26,027 nt of DNA. Origin: Intestinimonas sp052065695. GTDB lineage: Bacteria > Bacillota > Clostridia > Oscillospirales > Oscillospiraceae. Location of the stretch: assembly GCF_052065695.1 (NCBI RefSeq), contig NZ_JBQHTM010000047.1:1-26027 (forward strand), written 5' to 3'. The translations under genes and the position numbers were made by a program. The notes under the pieces were generated by a model. It was not told the DNA's origin. It saw only the letters and a list, made by a program, of their open reading frames with translations, and ran no database searches. Below, in pieces: positions 20,648 to 26,027 of the stretch (the first letter of the stretch is position 1; each line of letters begins with the position of its first letter).

Positions 20648-20801
20648 ATGTGCACTCCTCAAAATCGACCGTGCAGAGAAGACAGCTAGTGTGCGTTTCT
20701 GGTTTTAACGCCAGAACCTAGGGAGACTTGACTGATAAATACATACTTTTCTGCATGAAATGTATGTAAGCAGCGAGGGAATTGGAAAGGTGGAAAAAAC
20801 G

Positions 20802-21578
20802 ATGGAAACGTTACTGTACCGAGAGGAAAACCATGTGGGCTATATCACGCTAAACATCCCGGACAAACTGAACGCATTGCGCGGAGAGATGAAAGACGAA
20901 TTGGTAGACCTGCTTCGCAAGCTGCGTGGAGATCAAAATGTTCGGGCGCTGGTGATCACTGGTGCCGGGCGCGCCTTCTGCGCCGGCGGTGACGTGAGCA
21001 CAATGGGCGATAAGCAAAAGAATAACGAGGGGCGTGACCGCATGCGCCTTTGCTGTGACTGGTGCAGAGAGCTTATGCGCCTGGAAAAGCCGGTCATTGC
21101 GGCGGTTAACGGCTATGCATTCGGTGCAGGTCTTACAGTGGCACTCCTCTGTGACTTTGTCGTCGCCTCGGAAAAGGCAAGTTTCCAGTGCAGTTTTGTC
21201 AACATCGGTCTGGTCCCGGACAGCGGCTGCACTTGGCTTCTGCCCAAGCGTGTCGGCATGGGCAAAGCCAGAGAGATGATGTATACCGGCCGCACTGTAA
21301 AAACGGAAGAGGCCCTTCAGATCGGCCTGGCGGACCAGGTTGTCGCACCTGATGACTTGATGGCGACTGCCACTGAACTGGCCGAAAGATTGGCGCAGGG
21401 GCCTACATATACCATCGGGCTTACCAAATCTCTGCTCAATAAGACCTATGAGAGCAGTTTCAGTGACTATCTCGACATGGAGGCCAACTATCAGGCCGCC
21501 GCGTTCCAGACCGTGGACCACACCATGGCTGTAAAGGCATTTCTGGAGAAGACGGACAAGCACTTTACCGGACTCTAA
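20802..21578 (+). CDS. Crotonase-fold enzyme, PaaG-type isomerase likely (258 aa)
   Basis: ATG 20802 with GGAAAGGTGG upstream. Crotonase fold: oxyanion segments ITGAGRAFCAGGDVSTMG and GYAFGAGLTVALLCD, then FVNIGLVPDSGCTWLLPKRV. Both glutamates of classical enoyl-CoA hydratases are missing (Thr112 at the first; no Glu at the second), whereas Asp140 in LVPDSG, the catalytic position of PaaG-like isomerases, is present. It therefore more likely shifts a double bond or rearranges a CoA thioester than adds water. First gene of the sigma-54-controlled operon, followed after about 40 bases by the CoA-transferase. Substrate unknown. Confidence 0.85.
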   Translation: METLLYREENHVGYITLNIPDKLNALRGEMKDELVDLLRKLRGDQNVRALVITGAGRAFCAGGDVSTMGDKQKNNEGRDRMRLCCDWCRELMRLEKPVIAAVNGYAFGAGLTVALLCDFVVASEKASFQCSFVNIGLVPDSGCTWLLPKRVGMGKAREMMYTGRTVKTEEALQIGLADQVVAPDDLMATATELAERLAQGPTYTIGLTKSLLNKTYESSFSDYLDMEANYQAAAFQTVDHTMAVKAFLEKTDKHFTGL

Positions 21579-21618
21579 GATTACCCCAAGGCCATGATAA
21601 AACGGAAAGGTGAAGACA

Positions 21619-22884
21619 ATGAGAAACGAATTGATCACTCCTGAATATGGACCTCTGCATGGCATGAGAGTTATGCTGTCCGGCAGCGCATTGGCAGGCC
21701 CTTGGACGGCCAGAATGATGGGCGATTATGGTGCCGAAATTATCAAGATCGAAACGCCTAAAGTTGGAGATACTTCCCGCTCTGGTCCCCGTCACCCCTC
21801 CGGCATCGTCCCCAAATGGGACTCCATTGACCGGAACACCATGAGTCTGGAGCTCAACCTAAATTTTGAGAAATATCCTGATGCCAAAGAAGTGTTTGTC
21901 GACCTGTGCAAGCAGTGTGACGTCTGGGTGAACAATATCCCCGGCATCAGCAAACACGGTGCTACCGACGCACTGGCTCTGGAGGCCAATCCCAAGCTCA
22001 TCATCTGCCACACTACCGGTTTTGGTATGCCGGAGAACGGTGGAGATCCCTCCTATCTGGGCCGGCCCTGCCTGGACACCGTGGGTCAGGCCTTCAGCGG
22101 CCTGGCTGCCATGAACGGTATGCCCGATGGCCCCTACATCACCGCTAACCCTATCATGAACGACGTGATCGCCGCAACAATGGGTGTTGTCGGCATTATG
22201 ATTGCCTATTACAACATGCTCAAGACCGGCAAGGGACAGGTCATCGACAACAGCATGTATGAGACGGCGGCTTATTTCCAGAATTACTACTGGGCCATCC
22301 AGCTCAACGGCGGCGGGCAATATCAGCGCGGCGGCGCTCTGAGTCCCACCTATTTCCCCTTCGGCAACTATCAGGCTGGTGACGGCGAATGGGTGGCTGT
22401 AGGCGTGTTTGGCGCCAACCTCTGGAAGAAATTTGTGGCTTTAATGGGCAAGACGGTGGAGGAGTACTCCTTCGATGATACCGGCGTGGTAGGAGCGAAT
22501 CCCGAAAAGGCTGCCGAGATGGACAAGATCTGGAAGGCCTGGCTGGCGGAGCACAGCGCTGAAGAAGTGGAGAAGATATTCTCTGAGAACAAGATCCCCT
22601 GCAGCCAGATCATCAAGGCGGAGACCGCCTATAAGCATCCCCACTGGGTCGCCCGAAAGAACTTTATCACCATGAGGGATCATACTAACGGTACCGAGAT
22701 CATCGACTTCGGTGCAGCACCCCACTTTAACGGTACTCCCATCGATTACAGCAAGTATCAGGCTGCGCCCATCTTAGGTGAGCACACAGATGTCATCTTG
22801 AGCAAAGTGCTGGGCTACTCGGAGGAAAAGATCGAGGCACTCAAGCAGGCTGAGGTCGTGGCAGCCTCTTTGGTCACGAAATGA
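21619..22884 (+). CDS. Class III (CaiB/BaiF family) CoA-transferase (421 aa)
   Basis: ATG 21619, AAAGGTGA upstream. Family features in order: YGPLHGMRVMLSGSALAGPW, GDYGAEIIKIE, the domain linker RPCLDTVGQAFSG with Asp153, the catalytic residue that forms a mixed anhydride, then KTGKGQVIDNSMYE and the C-terminal IPCSQIIKAETAYKHPHWVAR. Length agrees with the family (about 400-430). The opening GPLxGxRV..SG..AGP resembles carnitine CoA-transferase CaiB and relatives. It moves CoA from one acyl-CoA to the substrate acid, so no ATP is spent. It presumably activates the acid imported by the next gene product and feeds the crotonases. Confidence 0.92.
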   Translation: MRNELITPEYGPLHGMRVMLSGSALAGPWTARMMGDYGAEIIKIETPKVGDTSRSGPRHPSGIVPKWDSIDRNTMSLELNLNFEKYPDAKEVFVDLCKQCDVWVNNIPGISKHGATDALALEANPKLIICHTTGFGMPENGGDPSYLGRPCLDTVGQAFSGLAAMNGMPDGPYITANPIMNDVIAATMGVVGIMIAYYNMLKTGKGQVIDNSMYETAAYFQNYYWAIQLNGGGQYQRGGALSPTYFPFGNYQAGDGEWVAVGVFGANLWKKFVALMGKTVEEYSFDDTGVVGANPEKAAEMDKIWKAWLAEHSAEEVEKIFSENKIPCSQIIKAETAYKHPHWVARKNFITMRDHTNGTEIIDFGAAPHFNGTPIDYSKYQAAPILGEHTDVILSKVLGYSEEKIEALKQAEVVAASLVTK

Positions 22885-22925
22885 CCATGTGATTTCATTA
22901 CCTTGAGTGGAGAGAAGGTTGAACA

Positions 22926-24350
22926 ATGAAATTAACCAAAAAAAACATATGCTTCACTGCTATAGCGGTCATCATATTTCTCATCTTCTGTTTTTTGCCC
23001 CCCTTTGGAGAGCCTCTGACCGGAGCCTCCATGCGGGTCCTGGGCGTACTGCTGGCCTGTATTGTAATGTGGGCCGGAGGCGTCATCCACGAGACGGGTA
23101 TCGTACTGATGATGACGGGCCTGATGGCCATCATTGGCGGCGTGCCCCTTGAGACCCTGACCTCTGCCTTCAGTGGCTCCGTGTTCTGGGTCCTGCTGGG
23201 TTCCTTTACTCTGGGTGCCGTGATGAAAAAGTGTGGCCTGCTGCGCCGGATTGCCCTGCTCCTTCTAAAGGTCACACCAAAGAGCTTTACTGGAACCACC
23301 ATCGGCATGGTGATTGTCGGCACTGTGATCTGTCCTCTGGTGGCAACTAAGAACGCCAAAGGCGCCATCGTCGGCAATGTAGTGCGTTCTGTCAGCGACT
23401 CTATGGGATATCCGCTCAAGAGTCCTCAGGCCACTGGCCTTCACCTTGCTTTTTGGACTGCCACCATGATCATGCCCTACATGATCGTGGCCGGTTCCAC
23501 CAGTACCATCGCTTCCAGGAGCTTCCTGCCTGAAGAGCTGCAAACAAAGTTTGATATGCTGTGGTGGGCGCTTTACTCTATCCCCTTTGTCCTTCCCCTG
23601 ATGATTCTGATGACCCTGTTCTGTATTTTCCGTTACAGGCCCAAAAAGGGTGAGCATGTAGGCAACGATCTGAGCATCGATTTTCTGAATGAGCAGTTGG
23701 CCAAAATGGGCCCCTGGACCAGAGACGAGAAGTTGGTCTGCATTCTGACGGTCCTGATGGTACTGACCTGGGTGTTCAAAGCCCAGCTGGGCAACATTCC
23801 TGAGTATGCGAGCTGCCTGGTGGTGCTCTCTATTCTGTGGTTTGCCGGGTGCCTGGATGCCAATACCTTCCGTACCGGTGTGTCCTGGGAGAATCTGATC
23901 TTTATCGGTAGCTGTATCTCTCTGGGCAGCATCCTTCCCTATGTGGGTATTACCGACTGGATCGTCTCTGTCATTGGGCCCTACACCAGCATTGCCTTCT
24001 CCAATCCCTTCCTGATGATTGTGATTTTGACCCTTCTGCTCTTTGTAATCCGTTTTCTACTTTTGTCTGAGGGTAGCTACATGTCTGTTATGTGCGCCCT
24101 GCTGTATCCGCTGGCGATTGAGGCCGGTGTCAATCCCTGGATTGTGGCCATGATTCTGAACAATATGGTGGGTTCCTTCTTCTTGCCCTATCAGAGCTCC
24201 GCTTTTCTCTCTGGTTATTATGCGTTTGGTGAGGACGCTTTTGACGTTCGTGAAACCCGTGTCTATGGAATTGCCTATCTCATTCTCTCAACTGTTGCGC
24301 TGTGCATTGGTGCCGTCGTCTGGCAGATGATGGGTATTTGGTGGATGTAA
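22926..24350 (+). CDS. SLC13/DASS-type anion permease (474 aa)
   Basis: Integral membrane protein with about 11-12 hydrophobic segments from residue 10 to the end (for example KNICFTAIAVIIFLIFCFLP, GVLLACIVMWAGGVIHETGI, SVFWVLLGSFTLGAVMKKCG). Two re-entrant-like regions are near PLVATKNAKGAIVGN and NMVGSFFLPYQSSAFL, where DASS carriers have SNT-type substrate motifs; here these are altered. Carriers of this family move di- and tricarboxylates or sulfate, with sodium or by exchange. ATG 22926 follows GAGAGAAGG, 41 bases after the CoA-transferase. It probably imports the substrate acid. A hairpin separates it from the next gene. Confidence 0.82.
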   Translation: MKLTKKNICFTAIAVIIFLIFCFLPPFGEPLTGASMRVLGVLLACIVMWAGGVIHETGIVLMMTGLMAIIGGVPLETLTSAFSGSVFWVLLGSFTLGAVMKKCGLLRRIALLLLKVTPKSFTGTTIGMVIVGTVICPLVATKNAKGAIVGNVVRSVSDSMGYPLKSPQATGLHLAFWTATMIMPYMIVAGSTSTIASRSFLPEELQTKFDMLWWALYSIPFVLPLMILMTLFCIFRYRPKKGEHVGNDLSIDFLNEQLAKMGPWTRDEKLVCILTVLMVLTWVFKAQLGNIPEYASCLVVLSILWFAGCLDANTFRTGVSWENLIFIGSCISLGSILPYVGITDWIVSVIGPYTSIAFSNPFLMIVILTLLLFVIRFLLLSEGSYMSVMCALLYPLAIEAGVNPWIVAMILNNMVGSFFLPYQSSAFLSGYYAFGEDAFDVRETRVYGIAYLILSTVALCIGAVVWQMMGIWWM

Positions 24351-24378
24351 GCGTCAAAGCTGAGATTCTGTCTTCTGG

Positions 24379-24425
24379 GTGGAGGCGCTTCGTTTTTTCA
24401 AGCCCAGGATATGGAGCGCCTCCAC
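24379..24425. terminator. Intercistronic 11-bp hairpin
   Basis: GTGGAGGCGCT (24379-24389) pairs perfectly with AGCGCCTCCAC (24415-24425). The 25-base loop contains TTTTTT and no T-run follows, so it is more likely an RNA-processing or stability element, or a weak attenuator, than a full terminator. Confidence 0.45.
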
Positions 24426-24446
24426 TGATTGAAAGTGGGGTGTGGA

Positions 24447-25220
24447 ATGAATACGGTTGCAGTAGAAAAAGCCGGTGAGATTGCCATCTTCACGCTCAAC
24501 CGGCCGCAAAAATACAATGCGGTCAATCCTGATATGGTCCGAGCCTTGAACGAAACGATGATGGAGTTCATGGAGGACAAGTCTCTACGGGTGGGTATTA
24601 TTACTGGCGCCGGCGAAAAAGCATTTTGCTCCGGGGCGGATGTCAAGGAGTGGCTGCCGTACGTAAAGGCGACAGCGGACCGGCCTTGGCGCATCCCTCC
24701 CATCCTCACCCGTGGGCAATATGTGACAAAGCCCCTCATCGCCGCGGTAAATGGCATTGCGTATGGTATGGGGGGTGAGATCGCCATGGCCTGCGACCTG
24801 CGAATCGCCGCGGACACAGCGGTGTTCCGGTGGCCGGAGCCGACGCTGGGTATTCTCCCACGAATGGGGGGAACGCAGCGCCTGCCGCGTTTGGTCGGCT
24901 ATGGCCGGGCAATGGAAATCCTTCTCACCAATGAAAAAGTGGATGCGCAAAGAGCTTTGCAGGACGGTCTGGTGCAAAAGGTGGTTCCAAAAGAAAACCT
25001 CATGAAAGAGGCCGTCGGGCTGGCGCAAAAGATTTGCGGTCTGGCTCCTCTGGCTGTAGAGAATATTAAACGCTGCATACGATTTGGTGTGGAGATGGAT
25101 CTGGAAGATGGCCTGGACCTGGAAAACCGATTGGGTATGGCCCTTTATGAAACGGAGGACTATACAGAGGGCCGGGCTGCACTCCTGGAAAAGCGAGCAC
25201 CTAAATTTAAAGGAAAGTGA
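24447..25220 (+). CDS. Enoyl-CoA hydratase-type crotonase (257 aa)
   Basis: ATG 24447 with GTGGGGTG before it. All classical features are present: FTLNRPQKYNAVNPDM, IITGAGEKAFCSGADVKEW, YGMGGEIAMACD with Glu111 and FRWPEPTLGILPRMGGTQRL with Glu131. These are the two glutamates that add or remove water in enoyl-CoA hydratase. It therefore can catalyse hydration/dehydration, unlike the first crotonase of this operon, which lacks both. Length is typical. It is separated from the permease by a hairpin and followed after about 100 bases by a second permease. It probably takes the CoA ester made by the transferase one step further. Confidence 0.9.
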   Translation: MNTVAVEKAGEIAIFTLNRPQKYNAVNPDMVRALNETMMEFMEDKSLRVGIITGAGEKAFCSGADVKEWLPYVKATADRPWRIPPILTRGQYVTKPLIAAVNGIAYGMGGEIAMACDLRIAADTAVFRWPEPTLGILPRMGGTQRLPRLVGYGRAMEILLTNEKVDAQRALQDGLVQKVVPKENLMKEAVGLAQKICGLAPLAVENIKRCIRFGVEMDLEDGLDLENRLGMALYETEDYTEGRAALLEKRAPKFKGK

Positions 25221-25319
25221 TATCCCCCTTCGTACACCTTCTTCCCGTGATCTCGTGATACTTTGATTTTCCTTATCAGATCCCAGACACAAAAGAAGAA
25301 ATAATGGAGGGACGCAATT

Positions 25320-25919
25320 GTGAGTTTTCTGACTGATGCATTGACAGGGGTTACCGCGGCTGTTGGAGCGGAATATATGACCCTGATTATCATTGTGCTC
25401 ACCTTGATCCTGTTTGCCATGGATAAGCTGCCCATGGGCTTTGTTGCAATGCTTTCCGCCATTGTTCTGGGCATCACCGGCTGTATGTCGCTGAACAAGA
25501 TTTATTCCGGCTGGTCCAGCTCCCTGGTTATCATGCTTATCGGTATGATGATCGTAGGAGATGCCATGTTCCAAACGGGCGCAGTGCTGATGATTGGACG
25601 CAATATCATGCGCTCTAAATTTGCAAAAAATGAACGAGCGGTCATGGCAATTATTATGTTACTGTCCGGTGTATTATCCGCGTTTCTCTCTAATACCGCT
25701 GTTGTAGCAACTTTCATCCCGCTGATTGGAGCTATGGTGGCTTCCTCTGGTGGAACACTGAAGCAAAAGCATCTCATGATGCCATTGGGCTTTGCGGCCG
25801 CAATGGGCGGGACCCTGACGGTAATTGGTTCGACCTCCCAGCCTATGGTAAATACGGTTCTGGAGGGGCAGGGACTGGAACTGATGCCTATTTTTTCGAT
25901 TTTCCCCGTGGCGGCGCCT
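25320..25919 (+). pseudogene. SLC13/DASS-like permease, apparently broken
   Basis: GTG 25320 follows GGAGG by 9 bases. About 200 residues of a carrier are clear: hydrophobic helices (MTLIIIVLTLILFAMDKLPM), the motif SNTAVVATFIPLIGAM and GGTLTVIGSTSQPMVN, the paired SNT/GS-type substrate region of the N-terminal half. After FSIFPVAAP (about 25918) the frame stays open to the window edge but the residues become polar and unlike a membrane protein (REPLNKSLYPVSTQ). At this point the DNA reads CTAGGGAACCTCTGAATAA, which looks like an insertion-sequence end. The gene is probably disrupted, so only the first permease may be active. Confidence 0.65.
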
Positions 25920-25920
25920 A

Positions 25921-26027
25921 GGGAACCTCTGAATAAAAGCCTTTATCCTGTTTCTACTCAATGTATTAGCCGCCATTTGCGCTTGGTTAAGGTGATTTCA
26001 GTGCAAAATAGCCATTATTTATCTGCT
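25921..26027. mobile_element. Probable end of an insertion sequence
   Basis: From GGGAACCTCTGAATAA onward the sequence no longer belongs to the permease. An IS terminal inverted repeat is the simplest reading. The family is not identifiable from this 107-base piece. Confidence 0.4.

Larger units (their letters stand above)
20328..20801. other. Divergent control region of the sigma-54 system
   Basis: 474 bases without a credible gene. It holds a TCCTA/TAGGA site (20365-20387), a terminator-like hairpin (20432-20460), a -24/-12 promoter (20551-20566), a 14-bp palindrome (20634-20647) and a leader of about 225 bases with small stems (GCCAG/CTGGC near 20588-20601). Confidence 0.7.

Noticed and set aside
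20850..21665. Minus-strand open frame of 271 codons opposite the first crotonase
   Set aside because: Mirror of a strongly coding gene; no start signals or family motifs.
24585..25574. Long minus-strand open frame (329 codons) opposite the second crotonase
   Set aside because: No ribosome binding site, residue composition unlike a folded protein, and it lies antisense to a gene with complete crotonase motifs.
1..26027. CRISPR arrays, tRNA or rRNA genes
   Set aside because: No regularly spaced repeats with unique spacers, no tRNA cloverleaf and no rRNA sequence seen; the boxA-like motif at 9657 is not followed by rRNA.

Overview
The window looks like a genomic segment of an anaerobic, probably gut-associated, member of the Clostridia (Bacillota, perhaps Oscillospiraceae-like). 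I infer this from the strong AGGAGG-type ribosome binding sites, the Tn4451/Tn1549-style mobile gene set (TnpW-like proteins, multiple large serine recombinases, small sigma-like regulators, an ImmR/ImmA-type pair), Rrf2 regulators, and a sigma-54-controlled CoA-thioester operon with SLC13-type permeases. The genus cannot be fixed from the sequence alone.

Left part (1-8335), signalling. A 5'-cut IS110-family transposase is followed by an XRE repressor divergent from an Rrf2-like regulator. Next comes a 1011-residue membrane-anchored sensor (extracellular Cache-like domain, cytoplasmic PAS-like domains, SARP/OmpR-type winged helix). After a terminator there is a second Rrf2 regulator with cysteines, then CheW and a methyl-accepting chemotaxis protein. 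No CheA is present. Upstream of the second Rrf2 gene lie at least five TCCC-core repeats in exact 11-bp phase, ending just before a TATAAT box. This is the architecture expected of a SARP-type activator site and suggests that the membrane sensor switches on the rrf2-cheW-mcp unit.

Middle part (8336-17938), nested mobile DNA. First comes an XRE gene and a regulatory intergenic region. A sigma-like gene follows whose ribosome binding site is locked in an 11-bp stem. Next is a long noncoding region headed by an rRNA-type boxA, then a TnpW-like gene and three consecutive serine recombinase genes, the last catalytically dead (Ser to Ala). The right end of this element cuts, at about 14243, the conserved KNLF region of another serine recombinase (tnpX-like, minus strand). 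That gene belongs with the tnpW-like, xre, immA, zinc-ribbon, sigma-like and truncated DinG-like genes of an older, decayed integrative element (about 14243-17938). The missing half of tnpX is not in this window, so the inserted element may extend past the left edge and carry the chemosensory genes as cargo.

Right part (17939-26027), probable host metabolism. A sigma-54 enhancer-binding activator on the minus strand is divergent from an operon with a good -24/-12 promoter (20551-20566). The operon encodes a PaaG-type crotonase lacking both hydratase glutamates, a class III CoA-transferase, an SLC13/DASS-type permease, a second crotonase with both catalytic glutamates, and a second SLC13-like permease. 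The last gene loses its membrane-protein character at about 25919, where sequence resembling an insertion-sequence end begins. Together they suggest uptake, CoA activation and isomerisation/hydration of an unidentified carboxylate.
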